Positions 53,717-63,508 of a DNA stretch of 64,000 nt are shown in pieces; position 1 is the stretch's first letter; each line of letters opens with the position of its first letter. A program made the position numbers and the translations under genes. A model generated the notes under the pieces. It was given only the letters and a program-made list of their open reading frames with translations, was not told the DNA's origin and ran no database searches. The DNA comes from Clostridiales bacterium Firm_11 (GTDB lineage Bacteria; Bacillota; Clostridia; Christensenellales; Aristaeellaceae): assembly GCA_001604105.1 (NCBI GenBank), contig LVAQ01000008.1, forward strand, positions 4,230-68,229, read 5' to 3'.

Positions 53717-55341
53717 CAAGCAGCCTTCTCTCGTTGGATATCAGGCGACGAAGCGGCATCCCTCGTGAGTACAAACAGGCTCAGCGTGCACAGCAGCGGG
53801 CTGAACGCGAAAAACCGCGCATCCTCGCCGCATAGCACCAGCATGGTACCCAGATTGTATAGCAGCACAGGCAGGCAGAGCAGCAGCACGCGCGTACCAT
53901 TGCGCCGCAGCGCGCGCAAAGCGCAAACCATAAGGCATAGGAACGAAACCCCCAAATTCCCATAGTACCAGGCCAGCACATTGAGTTTGAGCGGCGCCTG
54001 AATCAGCGCCTTCAGCGCCGTACCCACCGCATTGCGCCTGCCGCTTGCGGCCGCCACGCTCGGCAGATGGCCGGAGTTGCGCACCTGCACATTGGCCGCG
54101 CCCTCGTTGGCAAGCCCCCATACCAGATCGGTCACGCCATTGACCGCCATAAACGCGGTACGCGGATCAGCCTTGGCGGCGTTTGCTGCCATGCGCAGCA
54201 CCTGAGAAAGGGGCGTACGGGCAATGAGCGCGCGCGTCGCGCCGAATTTGATGCTGTTGTAATTGTCAAGCTGGTAAGCTTCCCAGCCTGCTTCACCCGC
54301 CATTTGGTCGGTAAAAGCGCGGGTTTCCGCGTCCAACGCGGAGGGGTTTTGCTTGCGGATGTTGCTGATCACCGTCATCGGCAGGCCGATGGCTTCTTCC
54401 ATGCCATTTTGCGAATACACCACGCGCAGCGCGCTGTAGAGCGGCCCCAGCACAAGCGCCAGTACGCCGAGCATGACCAGCACAGAAATCAGCCCCTGCC
54501 AAAGCTGCCGATGGCAGGTAAAAAGCGTAACCAGCAGCAGCGGTACCGTAAAGAGCAGCGCGTTGTGCCGCACAAGGGTGGTTAAGGCCAGCGTGAGCCC
54601 GTAGGCAATGGCGTTGCGCCGCCTTCGCAGCCATTCGCCGCGGCTCAGGTACAGGTTGACCGCCTGTGCCAGAAGCACCACCACGCCGATGGTCATCGCG
54701 TTATCCTTCCACAGATACATCATGGTGTTGCCCACGATAGGGGACGCCACGGTGATTCCCGCCGCAAGGAAGAGCCACAGCGGCCTGAGCCCCCACGCGG
54801 CCAGCGTCGCAAGCAGATAGCCAAGCCCAATGCTGAACAGGACGAACTGCGCCATCACCGCAAAGGGATAGCTGGGGCTGATAGCCTGGCTAAGCCGCAG
54901 CAAAAGCGTATGGAACACGGGGTGCCAGTTGATGTACGTGCCTGTACCGGCCTGCGTCCACTGCACCGCGGAATCCACCGTGACCCCGCCCGGATAGGCC
55001 GCCAGCAGGTAAATGCCTAAAATGGCCAGCGGCACCGCCGTGCCCAGCGCAAACACCGTAAGACGCAGCCGCGTCCGTGTCGCCGCGAAAGGCTTGGCGC
55101 CCCACGTGTGCATAAACCAACCCAGTGCGAAGAATGCCAGCAGGATAAACCCCGCCGCCCACAGCAGCGTGGCCGCCGTATCCGCATCGGAGACAAACAG
55201 CCCGCTGCCGCTGACAAACGCCGCGTAGGTGACGTACACCGCCAGGCAGGCGGCCAAAAACCAGGTGAAGAATCGGTGCGGCTTGCTGTGCCACGGCAAG
55301 CCAGCAACGCGTGCTTTCCAACTGGAACGAAGTACCTGCAC
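53716..55341 (-). CDS. DUF6020-like polytopic membrane protein (GT-C-like)
   Basis: The 541-residue protein has about 12 hydrophobic helices. A large exoplasmic loop begins YPGGVTVDSAVQWTQAGTGTYINWHPVFHTLL, a pattern with a PGxxxxDS and HP motif seen in DUF6020 and related GT-C transferase families. The start is a GTG at 55341, eight bases after GGAGG; the longer frame would need a TTG. It is probably involved in sugar transfer to envelope polymers, but this is inference. It is coupled to the TSUP gene. Confidence 0.6.
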   Translation of the reverse strand: MQVLRSSWKARVAGLPWHSKPHRFFTWFLAACLAVYVTYAAFVSGSGLFVSDADTAATLLWAAGFILLAFFALGWFMHTWGAKPFAATRTRLRLTVFALGTAVPLAILGIYLLAAYPGGVTVDSAVQWTQAGTGTYINWHPVFHTLLLRLSQAISPSYPFAVMAQFVLFSIGLGYLLATLAAWGLRPLWLFLAAGITVASPIVGNTMMYLWKDNAMTIGVVVLLAQAVNLYLSRGEWLRRRRNAIAYGLTLALTTLVRHNALLFTVPLLLVTLFTCHRQLWQGLISVLVMLGVLALVLGPLYSALRVVYSQNGMEEAIGLPMTVISNIRKQNPSALDAETRAFTDQMAGEAGWEAYQLDNYNSIKFGATRALIARTPLSQVLRMAANAAKADPRTAFMAVNGVTDLVWGLANEGAANVQVRNSGHLPSVAAASGRRNAVGTALKALIQAPLKLNVLAWYYGNLGVSFLCLMVCALRALRRNGTRVLLLCLPVLLYNLGTMLVLCGEDARFFAFSPLLCTLSLFVLTRDAASSPDIQREKAA

Positions 55342-55356
55342 AGGTTCCACCTCCCT

Positions 55357-55386
55357 TAACAAAAGAGACAGGCCTCGCCTGTCCCT
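55357..55386 (-). terminator. Terminator of the aspartokinase gene
   Basis: GACAGGC (55367-55373) and GCCTGTC (55377-55383) form a 7-bp stem. On the minus strand TCTTTTGTT follows. It separates the kinase gene from the membrane protein gene. Confidence 0.75.
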
Positions 55387-55401
55387 CCCTTGCGTGCCGC
55401 C

Positions 55402-56718
55402 TTACTTTACAAATTCATGATAGATGGCGCGTATGCTTGCCTCAAAATCGCATTGATCCACGCCCACCAGAATGCTCAGCTCGCTGGAGCCCTGATCGAT
55501 CATACGCACGTTCACATGCGCGCGGCTCAGCGCTGTAAACAGCCTGGCGGCAGTGCCGGGGTTATGGATCATGCCGCGCCCGACGGTTGCAATCAACCCC
55601 ATATCGTCATGGATGGTGATGGTATCCGGTGAGGTCAGCTCCATGATGCGGCTCACAACCCGGTCCCGCAGGGGGGCAAGGCAGGCGGTTTCCAGCACCA
55701 CGCACAGGGTGTCGATGCCCGTGGGCAGATGCTCAAAGGAAAGCCCCATCTCTTCAACGGCCTGCAAAATCCTGCGGCCAAAGCCCTTTTCCGCGTTCAT
55801 CATGGCTTTTTCCACAGATATGACCGAAAACCCGACGCGCCCCGCAATGCCGGTGATCACAAAGGGATTAGGCGTTTCCTCGGTCTGATGCGTGATGTAG
55901 GTGCCGATGTGGTCGGGGTGGTTGGTGTTGCGGATGTTGGTGGGAATGCCCGCGCGGTGCACAGGAAAAATACTGTCCTCATGCAAAACGGTCGCGCCCA
56001 TATAGGAAAGCTCCCGCAGCTCACGGTAGGTGACATTGCGGATGGGTTTGGCGTTTTCCACCAGGCGCGGATCTGCCATCAGGAACCCCGAAACATCCGT
56101 CCAGTTTTCATATACCTCGGCGCAGGCCGCCCGCGCGACGATGGCGCCCGTAATATCGCTGCCGCCGCGGCTGAACGTGCGGATGCTGCCATCCGGCATG
56201 GCGCCGTAAAAGCCCGGCACCACGGCGTTGGGCACGTTCTCCAGCGCCGCGCTCAAGGCTTCATTGGTGCGCTCACTGTTATAAGCGCCCTCTGCGGTAA
56301 AAAAGATGTAATCCTTGGGGTCAAGGAATGTAAAGCCCAGGTAGGCGCTCAGCAGCAGGCCGTTGAGGTATTCGCCGCGGCTGGCGCAGTAATCCGCGTT
56401 GGCGCCGGCGGCAATATCCGTGCGTATTTGCGCTAGTTGCCGGGTAAGATCGGTTTGCAGTGCAAGCTCGCGTTCAATTGCGTGATACCGCTCCTCAACA
56501 CGGGCGAAAACGCTTTGCCAGTCTCCCCCGCATTGCATCAACCGATGGGTGGCATAGAGCAGATCGGTCACTTTCTCATCCTTATCGTGCCGTTTGCCGG
56601 GCGCACTGGGTACCACATACACACGGCGTGGGTCAAGCAGAAGGATGTCGCGTACTTTCTTAAACTGTCCCGCGTCGGAAAGCGAGCTTCCACCAAACTT
56701 TGCAACGATCTTGCCCAT
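55402..56718 (-). CDS. Aspartate kinase (YclM-like, two ACT domains)
   Basis: Aspartokinase phosphorylates aspartate at the head of the lysine/threonine/methionine branch. The 438-residue protein has the N-terminal KFGGSS (7-12), SRGGSDITG in the centre and two C-terminal ACT domains (FVITGIAGRVGFSVISVEKA and GLIATVGRGM, RMIDQGSSELSILVGV). By layout it is like Bacillus YclM rather than LysC with an internal beta subunit start. AGGAGG precedes the ATG. No lysine riboswitch is visible in the short leader; the promoter is at 56805-56833. Confidence 0.93.
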   Translation of the reverse strand: MGKIVAKFGGSSLSDAGQFKKVRDILLLDPRRVYVVPSAPGKRHDKDEKVTDLLYATHRLMQCGGDWQSVFARVEERYHAIERELALQTDLTRQLAQIRTDIAAGANADYCASRGEYLNGLLLSAYLGFTFLDPKDYIFFTAEGAYNSERTNEALSAALENVPNAVVPGFYGAMPDGSIRTFSRGGSDITGAIVARAACAEVYENWTDVSGFLMADPRLVENAKPIRNVTYRELRELSYMGATVLHEDSIFPVHRAGIPTNIRNTNHPDHIGTYITHQTEETPNPFVITGIAGRVGFSVISVEKAMMNAEKGFGRRILQAVEEMGLSFEHLPTGIDTLCVVLETACLAPLRDRVVSRIMELTSPDTITIHDDMGLIATVGRGMIHNPGTAARLFTALSRAHVNVRMIDQGSSELSILVGVDQCDFEASIRAIYHEFVK

Positions 56719-56804
56719 TTATCCAAACCTCCTGTCCGCATGACCCGAACAGCCCGCGGAACTGATTACAAGGCAGGCACGTCGCCAAACCCCAGTGAGA
56801 ATTC
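56719..56804 (-). other. Short leader of the aspartokinase gene
   Basis: About 80 bases between the predicted transcript start and the ATG; no riboswitch or strong terminator is visible. Confidence 0.45.
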
Positions 56805-56833
56805 ATTGTATCCGATGGCGCGAGGTTAGTCAA
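56805..56833 (-). promoter_or_regulatory. Aspartokinase promoter
   Basis: On the minus strand TTGACT (56833-56828) and TACAAT (56810-56805) are 17 bp apart. Confidence 0.8.
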
Positions 56834-56923
56834 TCCCCATCGCATAAAACGATGGTTCCGGCTGCTTTGCGTGGCGTTGATTTGCAGCAGCCACCATCAA
56901 AAAAGGGCACGAAAATGGGCATG

Positions 56924-56946
56924 AAAAAGCCACCCGCAGGTGGCTT
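56924..56946 (-). terminator. Hairpin terminator upstream of the aspartokinase promoter
   Basis: AAGCCACC (56927-56934) pairs with GGTGGCTT (56939-56946) around CGCA; on the minus strand a five-T run follows. It ends transcription from the GNAT side. Confidence 0.75.
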
Positions 56947-57120
56947 AGGCTGTCAATTAAGCTGGGTTCAGGGCTAGTGGCTTTGGTCAGGGTACAGGGG
57001 TGAAGCCCCTGCCGGGGTTTGGCGTGGAACCCCAAAGCCTCACGTTACGAGAATTACGTGAGCGAGCGAACAGCCCGCAGGGCTATGAGGCGAGCGATGG
57101 TAGGAACCAACCAGGCGTGT
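56947..57120. repeat. Inverted copy of the 212-bp repeat family
   Basis: Read on the minus strand, this stretch contains CGAGCGATGG-type flanks, the stem AGCCCTGCGGGCT, GTTCGCTCGCT and GGGGTTCCACGCC, CCCC(GGCA)GGGG and CAGGGC-type steps. These have the same order as the repeats at 45.3-45.7 kb. The copy is diverged in places (ACGTTACGAGAATTACG is specific to it). Confidence 0.8.
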
Positions 57121-57345
57121 TAGGCAAGCTGAGCCAAACGCGGGTAGCCCGGTACTGCTGATGCTTCTCCTGCAACGCGCTGTGGGTACTTGTTACATCG
57201 CCTTGCGGGTTGTTGGGTTGCCTACGTGTCATCTGCATGACGCCAAGCGCTACGCTTTTTCTGTACCCATCCAAGGGTTTCTGCTCGAACACCAGTCGGG
57301 GGCATGTTCACCTTATCGCCTTGCGCCCTAATCCCCCGCAACGCG
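57121..57345. other. Intergenic region downstream of the GNAT gene
   Basis: I see no credible gene; two short plus-strand frames lack start signals. Confidence 0.4.
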
Positions 57346-57891
57346 CTATGCCCGCGACCGCCAATCTTCCGCCAGTATCGCCATCATCGCCAGATCATGA
57401 TAGCAGCCATCCACCATAAAGGCATGCCGCTTGACGCCTTCCAGCTTCATGCCCGCTTTCTCATAGCAGCGTATGGCTCTGCGGTTTCCCGTGGCTACTT
57501 CCAACTCCACGCGCTCCAGCCCCAGCATGCCAAAGGCGTACCCGAGCATCAGCCCGAGCGCTTCCTGACCAATGCCCTTGCCGCGCGCCGCTTCATTGCC
57601 TATGACCATGGCCAGCTCCGCCGAGCGCAGCCGCCAGTTAATGCTGAACAGATCCACCTGTCCAAGGTATGCGCCGTCCTCCCGTGAGGCAATCACAAAA
57701 TACGCGCCGTTTGTACCAGCGCGCATCGCGTGTTCCACGAAATCCGCGGTATCGGTATAGCTTTGGGGCATCCAGTAGCGGGCGGATAAGTACCGCACGG
57801 TATCCAAATCGTTCACCCAGCCGCGGATGCTCCTGGTATCCTCACTCTGGTACTCACGCAGCATCACATGCTCGCCAATCAGATGTGGCAT
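57346..57891 (-). CDS. GNAT-family N-acetyltransferase (RimJ/RimL type)
   Basis: The 181-residue protein has the GNAT core: LIGEHVMLREYQSED at the N-terminus, the acetyl-CoA loop IGNEAARGKGIGQEAL (about 99-114), and LERVELEVATGNRRAIRCYEKAGMKLEGVKR in the C-terminal half. This layout is common in RimJ/RimL-type enzymes that acetylate protein N-termini or small amines. Its ATG lies one base past the upstream TM2 gene stop and uses the GGAGGGG inside that gene end, so the two are co-translated. Substrate unknown. Confidence 0.88.
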   Translation of the reverse strand: MPHLIGEHVMLREYQSEDTRSIRGWVNDLDTVRYLSARYWMPQSYTDTADFVEHAMRAGTNGAYFVIASREDGAYLGQVDLFSINWRLRSAELAMVIGNEAARGKGIGQEALGLMLGYAFGMLGLERVELEVATGNRRAIRCYEKAGMKLEGVKRHAFMVDGCYHDLAMMAILAEDWRSRA

Positions 57892-57892
57892 C

Positions 57893-58306
57893 TTACCCCT
57901 CCTGATGCTTCAGCGGCAAGCCGTAGCGATCCATAAAACTGCCCGTTAGAATCATAATCAGGTCGATAATCCACCCGATCCCAAACACGCCGAAGGTGAT
58001 CAGGTAAAACAAACCGGAAGCTACCTTGCCCACATAAAAGCGATGGATGCCGAAAGTGCCCACAAAAAAGCACAAAAGCAGCGCCGCAAGCCAGCTGTAT
58101 CTGGATCTTGGCTGTACCACCACCGTACGTTCCACGTATACAGGCCTTTCCACATACACAGGGCGTTCCACAAAAACAGTCTGTGCCTGCGGCGAAGGCT
58201 CCGCGCGCATGGGCTCATCATCCATCAGGAACCGTGTGCTGCCGCAGTTGGGGCATTTCTGGTTCCGGTTCAAAACGGTGGTCTTGCAGTAGGCGCAATA
58301 GGCCAT
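57893..58306 (-). CDS. TM2-domain protein with an N-terminal zinc ribbon
   Basis: The 137-residue protein opens with a zinc ribbon (CAYC, CPNC), has a Pro/Val/Glu linker with VERPVYVERPVYVER repeats, then a TM2 domain of two helices (about 73-92 and 97-120) with the family loop GTFGIHRFYVGKVASG. AAAGGAA precedes the ATG. The role of TM2 proteins in bacteria is largely unknown. It is co-transcribed with the GNAT gene. Confidence 0.85.
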   Translation of the reverse strand: MAYCAYCKTTVLNRNQKCPNCGSTRFLMDDEPMRAEPSPQAQTVFVERPVYVERPVYVERTVVVQPRSRYSWLAALLLCFFVGTFGIHRFYVGKVASGLFYLITFGVFGIGWIIDLIMILTGSFMDRYGLPLKHQEG

Positions 58307-58341
58307 GGGATTCGCTTCCTTTCTTGCTGTCCGCGGCGTTG

Positions 58342-59511
58342 TCAGGTCTCGTCCGGCCAGGCGATCGGGTATTCGGCCACAGGGTTTTCCAGTTTCTGAC
58401 CGTTGCGTTTGAGAACATTCAGCACGCTGTCGATATTTTCCTGCTTACCATACGGCGTGGGGATGAAATCATTGTACGCCGTATTGCTGGAGATGCGCGA
58501 GGGGATGATAATGAAACCCTCATCCTTTGCCACGCCATCTTTGACGCGGAATTTGATCTGGAAAACAAAGGTGCTCATATCATTGGGTTTGTTATTGCCC
58601 GCAAAGCTGAAATTGCCCAGCGAGTAGACGATATACTTGCCGTTGTAAAGCTCAATGGGGTTGATGCGGTGGCTATGGTGTCCCACCACAAGGTCCGCGC
58701 CGGCGTCAATGGTCATCTTGCCCATCTTCTGCTGGTTGGCGTTGGGGTAATAATCCAGCTCCGCGCCCCAGTGGAAGCTCACCACCACCAGCTCGCAGCC
58801 TTCTTCCTTCAGCGCTTTAACATCTTCCGGCACTTTCGTAAAAAGCCTGTCATACTGGTCAAAGGTCTGGTAGGCTAGCATGCCCATCTTAACGCCTTTC
58901 AGGGTAAAAATGAGCGGCTCGCTCTCGGTATAGTACATTACGCCGGCATCTGTGAGCGTTTGCTTGGTCTCGGCCAGCCCATCCTCGCCCATATCCAGCA
59001 CGTGATTATTCTCCAGCGATACGCATTCCACCCCATTTGCGGGCAGCATCGCCACGTAAGAAGGATCCGCGCGGAACAGAAACTGGTTGTTGAGCTTGCT
59101 TCGGTTGCGCCCCGCCGTGGTTAACGTGCCCTCAAAATTGAGCACGGTCAAATCGTCATTTTCCAGTATTTCCTTGTAATTGCGGAAAGGGAAATTCAGG
59201 TCGCCCTTTTGTTTTTCAAGCTCGCGCTCAAAGATGGATTTTCCGCTGGATTGCAGGTTATCGCCAATGGTAAAATCCCCCGTAAAGGTCAGTTTGAGCA
59301 TGATGGAACCATCCAGCTCATAAACCGGCGCGGCGGGATCCACCACTACCGTCGCCTCAGATTCCGGCACAGTTGCATCAAGGGTGTCATCTTCGCCGAT
59401 CACGCCTAACACATCGGCGATGGAAACATCCTGTTCATCCTGGGTTGCCAGTGCGGCCAGCGGTGAACAAACTGTCAAAATCAAAAGCAAAACGATTACA
59501 ATACGGTTCAT
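58342..59511 (-). CDS. Secreted CapA-like metallophosphatase-fold protein
   Basis: The 389-residue protein has a signal peptide (cleavage near LAALA-TQ) and a CapA/PGA-synthesis domain: FTGDFTIG near 75, LNFEGTLT, LENNHVLDMG, SFHWGAELDYYP and DLVVGHHSHRINP. These are metal-binding positions of the fold. CapA proteins are linked to poly-gamma-glutamate or other polymer export, but many single-gene clostridial members are uncharacterised. AGGAGG precedes the ATG at 59511; the longer frame is not needed. No capBC genes are adjacent. Confidence 0.85.
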   Translation of the reverse strand: MNRIVIVLLLILTVCSPLAALATQDEQDVSIADVLGVIGEDDTLDATVPESEATVVVDPAAPVYELDGSIMLKLTFTGDFTIGDNLQSSGKSIFERELEKQKGDLNFPFRNYKEILENDDLTVLNFEGTLTTAGRNRSKLNNQFLFRADPSYVAMLPANGVECVSLENNHVLDMGEDGLAETKQTLTDAGVMYYTESEPLIFTLKGVKMGMLAYQTFDQYDRLFTKVPEDVKALKEEGCELVVVSFHWGAELDYYPNANQQKMGKMTIDAGADLVVGHHSHRINPIELYNGKYIVYSLGNFSFAGNNKPNDMSTFVFQIKFRVKDGVAKDEGFIIIPSRISSNTAYNDFIPTPYGKQENIDSVLNVLKRNGQKLENPVAEYPIAWPDET

Positions 59512-59639
59512 GAAAAACCTCCTTGGGTTCAGTCGCGTTCTCGTGGTTTGCGGCAGGGTTCCCATAACGGTAAACGAATGAGGGTTGCATATCCCTGCGT
59601 GGTGCTCAGGCAAAACGGCAGTCATGCCTGCCGAGGCAG

Positions 59640-59665
59640 CCCTGCGCGGATACCTCCGCGCAGGG
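59640..59665. terminator. Hairpin after the aminotransferase gene
   Basis: CCCTGCGCGGA (59640-59650) pairs with TCCGCGCAGGG (59655-59665) around TACC. It lies just past the leftward aminotransferase stop (59676); a T tract is weak. Confidence 0.55.
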
Positions 59666-59675
59666 TCATCACGGT

Positions 59676-60854
59676 TTACAGCGCTTTTACGTATTCGCCG
59701 ATGCGGGTCAGCGCGATATCCAGCTTATCCAGCGCGGTGGCATAGCAACAGCGTATGTGCCCTTCGCCGCATTGTCCAAAGGCCGTGCCCGGCACACAGG
59801 CCACTTCCTTCTCCCGCAGGAGCCCTTCGCAAAAGGCTTCGCTGGTCATTCCCGTACTTTTGATGCTGGGGAATACGTAGAACGCGCCCAGCGGCTCAAA
59901 ACAGGAAAGCCCCATCTCCCGGAACGCATTGTACATAAGCCTTCTGCGATGGTCATAGCTCTGGCGCATGGCGGCCACATCGGCATAATCATCCTCACGC
60001 CCCTGCCGCAACGCTTCTTCGGCGGCCACCTGCCCTTGCGTGCTGGCGCACATGATGGTGTATTGATGAATCTTCACCATCACATCCATCAGCGGCGCGG
60101 GGGCGCAAACATAACCCACCCGCCAGCCTGTCATGGCAAACGCCTTGCTGAAGCCGTTGAGGTAAATCGTGCGCTCCCACATCCCCGGCAGGCTGGCGAT
60201 GCTCACATGCCCCTCCGGCGCATAGCAGAGTTCGCTGTAAATCTCATCGCTGAGCACAATCAGATCATGCCGCAGAATCACATCCCGTACCTTTTCCAAC
60301 GCCTCCCGCGTGATAATGGCGCCCGTGGGGTTATTGGGGTAGGGGAGAATCAGCGCTTTGGTGCGGGGCGTAATGGCGGCTTCCAATTCTTCGGCCGTCA
60401 GCACGAAGTTGCGGCTTTCTTCAGTCTTAATAGGAACGGGAAGGCCGCCGCCAAACACCACGCCGGGGCGGTAGCTCACATAACTGGGTTCAGGCACCAG
60501 CACCTCATCACCCGGGGTAAGCAGCGCGCGCATCGCAAGGTCGATGCCTTCGCTGGCGCCCACCGTTACCAGGATCTCTAGCGTTGGGTCGTAGCGGAGG
60601 CCATAGCGCCCTTGCAGGTAGCCCGCGATCTCATTGCGCAGCGATAGTTTGCCCCAGTTGCTGGTGTACTGCGTCTCACCATCCAGCAGGCTTTCAATGG
60701 CTGCGTTGCGGATGTGGTAAGGCGTAACAAAATCCGGCTCGCCCACGCCCAGTGAGATGGCCGAGGGCATGGTTTGCACAATGTCAAAGAATTTGCGGAT
60801 GCCGCTTTTGGGCACACCGGCGATATGCGGGTTTACGTAGCGGTCGTAGTCCAT
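59676..60854 (-). CDS. PLP-dependent class I aminotransferase
   Basis: The 392-residue protein has the fold-type I aminotransferase pattern. It has GVGEPDFVTP and NNPTG motifs (PYPNNPTGAI), the PLP Asp/Tyr in LSDEIYSEL, the PLP lysine in GFSKAFAMTGWR and the Arg in GHIRCCYA. It resembles PatA/aspartate-type enzymes; substrate is uncertain. Its ATG overlaps the last base of the Lrp gene stop (TAATG), so the regulator and enzyme are translationally coupled, which suggests local control by an amino acid. Confidence 0.9.
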   Translation of the reverse strand: MDYDRYVNPHIAGVPKSGIRKFFDIVQTMPSAISLGVGEPDFVTPYHIRNAAIESLLDGETQYTSNWGKLSLRNEIAGYLQGRYGLRYDPTLEILVTVGASEGIDLAMRALLTPGDEVLVPEPSYVSYRPGVVFGGGLPVPIKTEESRNFVLTAEELEAAITPRTKALILPYPNNPTGAIITREALEKVRDVILRHDLIVLSDEIYSELCYAPEGHVSIASLPGMWERTIYLNGFSKAFAMTGWRVGYVCAPAPLMDVMVKIHQYTIMCASTQGQVAAEEALRQGREDDYADVAAMRQSYDHRRRLMYNAFREMGLSCFEPLGAFYVFPSIKSTGMTSEAFCEGLLREKEVACVPGTAFGQCGEGHIRCCYATALDKLDIALTRIGEYVKAL

Positions 60855-61345
60855 TACGGGTTCACCGCCAGTCGCTTATCCGTTTTTTCATCCTCAAAGA
60901 TGATGCCGTCGCTCTTGTAGCGTTTGAGCACAAAATGCGTGGCGGTGCCCGTGACGGTTTCCAGCACGCTGAGCTTGGTGCTCACAAAATACCCAAGTTC
61001 CTTAAGGGTATGCGCCTCCACCAGCAACAGCAGATCATAAGCGCCGCTCATCAGATAAACGGTTTTGACCTCATCAAAGCGGTAGATGCGCTTGGCGATG
61101 GCGTCAAAACCTTCGCCGCGCTGCGGAGTCACCCGCACCTCAATCATGGCTTCCACGCGTTCACGGTCGGTCTTGTCCCAGTTGATCACAGGGCTGTAGC
61201 GCAAAATGACACCCTGCTTTTCCATATCGTCCATCATCGCGCCCACATCCGCCATGGGAACGCCCAGCATTACGGATAGTTTTTCAAGGGGCATGCGGCA
61301 ATCCTGCTGTAAAAGCTCCAAAAGCTCAATTTGTAAATTCTGCAT
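60854..61345 (-). CDS. Lrp/AsnC-family regulator
   Basis: The 163-residue protein has an N-terminal helix-turn-helix (LQIELLELLQQDCRMPLEKLSVMLGVPMADVGAMMDDMEKQG) and a RAM ligand-binding domain (VEAMIEVRVTPQRGEGFDAIAKRI, VYLMSGAYDLLLLVEA). Such proteins act on amino-acid genes as octamers. AAAGGAG precedes the ATG. It is directly upstream of and overlapping the aminotransferase gene, its probable target. Confidence 0.88.
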   Translation of the reverse strand: MQNLQIELLELLQQDCRMPLEKLSVMLGVPMADVGAMMDDMEKQGVILRYSPVINWDKTDRERVEAMIEVRVTPQRGEGFDAIAKRIYRFDEVKTVYLMSGAYDLLLLVEAHTLKELGYFVSTKLSVLETVTGTATHFVLKRYKSDGIIFEDEKTDKRLAVNP

Positions 61346-61389
61346 ATCGGCTGCTCCTTTCGCCGCGCTGCGGCGGCACCAAAATCATG

Positions 61390-63060
61390 TTAAAACAGGC
61401 CGAGGATATCACCGTTTTCATCTACGTCAATGGTCAGCGCGGCGGGCGCTTTGGGCAGCCCGGGCATGGCGATGATGCCGCCCGCAAACGCTACCACAAA
61501 CCCCGCGCCCGCGCTGAGCCGCGCGGAACGGATGGTAAGCGTATAGCCTTGCGGCGCGCCCAGCAGCGAAGGGTTATCGCTCATGGAATACTGGGTTTTG
61601 GCGATGCACACAGGGCAGCCGCCATAACCGTCCTTCTCAAAGCGCTCCAGGGAGCGCCGGGCGTCCTCCGTAAACGTGACCGCCTCGGCGTGGTATACGC
61701 GCGTTGCGACCGCGATGATCTTTTCCTGAAGCGGCGCGCTGTCCTCGTAGGTGAAATGCGGCGCGGGGCTACCTTCTCCCTCAGCAGCACGACAGACCGC
61801 GTCTGCCAGGAGGATCGCCCCCTTCCCGCCTTGTGCCCATCCATCACAAAGCTCGCAGGCCACCCCACGGGCGGCAAGCGCCTCCCGCAGCAGCGTGATC
61901 TCCTCCTGCGTATCGGCGGCAAAACGGTTGATCGCCACCACTACAGGCGTCTGCCATACGGTTTGGATGTTATCCACGTGCGCCAGCAGGTTTTGCATGC
62001 CTGCCGCCAGCGCCGCGTTATCTGGGCTGGACAAAGCCGCCTTGGCCGCGCCGCCGTGGTGCTTGAGCGCGCGCAAGGTCGCTACCAGCACGATGGCGCT
62101 TGGCCACAGGCCGTTCATCCGGCACTTGATATCCAGAAACTTCTCTGCGCCCAAATCCGCGCCAAATCCTGCTTCGGTGACCACATAATCGGCCATGCGC
62201 AGGGCGAGCGTGGTAGCCGCAACACTGTTGCAGCCGTGGGCGATATTGGCGAAAGGGCCCCCGTGCATCAGGCAGGGCGTCCCGTCCAGCGTTTGCACCA
62301 GGTTAGGTTCAAAGGCGTCACGCAACAGGGCGGTCATCGCGCCCGCGGCGCCCACCTGCCCGCAGGTGACAGGTTCGCCCGCATTCGTATACCCTACCAC
62401 CATGCGAGCCAGCCGTTCCTTAAGATCGGCAAGGTCGCTGGCCAGGCAAAACGCGGCCATCACTTCGCTGGCGGCGGTGATATCAAAGCCGTCCTCACGG
62501 GGCGCGCCGTTCTTCCTGCCGCCCAGCCCCTGTACAATCTGCCGTAATTGGCGGTCATTGACATCCATACAGTGCCGGAAGCACACCTCACGGGGGTCAA
62601 TGCCAAGCGCGTTGCCCTGATGGATGTGATTATCCACCATGGCGCAAAGCAGGTTATTGGCGGTGGTAATGGCGTGCAGATCCCCCGTAAAATGCAGGTT
62701 GATGTTCTCCATCGGCGCAACCTGCGCATAGCCCCCGCCCGTTGCGCCGCCCTTCATGCCAAACACGGGGCCAAGGGAAGGCTCGCGAAGCGCAAGCATC
62801 GCGTTTCTGCCGCTGAGCGTCATGCCATCGGCAAGCGCCACCGAAACAGTGGTTTTTCCCTCGCCTGCGGGGGTGGGGTTGATGGCCGTTACCAGCACCA
62901 GTTTCGCCTTGTGCGAGCGTGCGGCATAGGCGCGCGCGTTCACCTTGGCGATGTATTTCCCGTAAGGCGAGAGCGTATCCGGCGTAAAGCCTGCCTTCGC
63001 CGCGATATCCGAAATGGGTTTGAGCGAAGCGGCGCGCGCGATATCCAAATCCGTATGCAT
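61390..63060 (-). CDS. fhs: Formate-tetrahydrofolate ligase
   Basis: The enzyme joins formate to tetrahydrofolate with ATP, entry to one-carbon metabolism and the methyl branch of acetogenesis. The 556-residue protein has the P-loop TPAGEGKTT (63-71), [22 protein letters not shown] and [11 protein letters not shown] folate region, and the C-terminal [22 protein letters not shown] precedes the ATG. Other Wood-Ljungdahl genes are not in the window, so its metabolic role is open. Promoter at 63107-63136. Confidence 0.95.
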   Translation of the reverse strand: MHTDLDIARAASLKPISDIAAKAGFTPDTLSPYGKYIAKVNARAYAARSHKAKLVLVTAINPTPAGEGKTTVSVALADGMTLSGRNAMLALREPSLGPVFGMKGGATGGGYAQVAPMENINLHFTGDLHAITTANNLLCAMVDNHIHQGNALGIDPREVCFRHCMDVNDRQLRQIVQGLGGRKNGAPREDGFDITAASEVMAAFCLASDLADLKERLARMVVGYTNAGEPVTCGQVGAAGAMTALLRDAFEPNLVQTLDGTPCLMHGGPFANIAHGCNSVAATTLALRMADYVVTEAGFGADLGAEKFLDIKCRMNGLWPSAIVLVATLRALKHHGGAAKAALSSPDNAALAAGMQNLLAHVDNIQTVWQTPVVVAINRFAADTQEEITLLREALAARGVACELCDGWAQGGKGAILLADAVCRAAEGEGSPAPHFTYEDSAPLQEKIIAVATRVYHAEAVTFTEDARRSLERFEKDGYGGCPVCIAKTQYSMSDNPSLLGAPQGYTLTIRSARLSAGAGFVVAFAGGIIAMPGLPKAPAALTIDVDENGDILGLF

Positions 63061-63106
63061 GCCCTATCCCCCTTATTCTCCTCCGGCATCAAAACCGCGT
63101 GCGAAC

Positions 63107-63136
63107 AGTATACCCCATCCCCCACCGGATTGGCAA
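63107..63136 (-). promoter_or_regulatory. fhs promoter
   Basis: On the minus strand TTGCCA (63136-63131) and TATACT (63112-63107) are 18 bp apart, divergent from the ireB promoter. Confidence 0.65.
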
Positions 63137-63182
63137 GCGCGGCACGGCGCTGGAAAAATTCCCCCGCAGGCGGCAATTCCCC

Positions 63183-63211
63183 TTTCAAAAAAAACACCTA
63201 TGGTGTATAAT
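63183..63211 (+). promoter_or_regulatory. Promoter of the ireB-ruvX operon
   Basis: TATAAT (63206-63211) is consensus; the -35 box TTTCAA (63183-63188) is weak but correctly spaced (17 bp). Confidence 0.55.
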
Positions 63212-63244
63212 GAATTGAACGATCTGTTTAAGGGAGTGAAGCAA

Positions 63245-63508
63245 GTGGCTACGGAAATGAACGGTACGACCAAATTTTCACCCGTGGTGGAGGGTAGTAA
63301 TCGTGCCAGCGATATTCTGGAGCAAGTGTACCGCGCGCTTCAAGCCAAGGGGTATGATCCGGTTACGCAGCTGGTGGGGTACATCATCTCCGGCGATCCG
63401 ACCTACATCACCAGCTATGGGCAGGCACGCAGCATGATATGCCGCCTGGAGCGCGATGAGATCGTAGAAGAACTGGTTCGCATCTATCTACAGAGGTTGG
63501 ACGCTTGA
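63245..63508 (+). CDS. ireB: IreB-family regulatory phosphoprotein (UPF0297)
   Basis: The 87-residue protein matches the UPF0297/IreB family in length and sequence ([35 protein letters not shown] then [22 protein letters not shown]). In enterococci IreB is phosphorylated by the IreK kinase and affects cephalosporin tolerance. The start is GTG at 63245, eight bases after AGGGAG; an ATG four codons on is possible. The stop overlaps the ruvX start. Confidence 0.92.
   Translation: MATEMNGTTKFSPVVEGSNRASDILEQVYRALQAKGYDPVTQLVGYIISGDPTYITSYGQARSMICRLERDEIVEELVRIYLQRLDA

Noticed and set aside
56719..56810. Lysine riboswitch upstream of aspartokinase
   Set aside because: The leader is about 80 bases, too short, with no riboswitch motifs.
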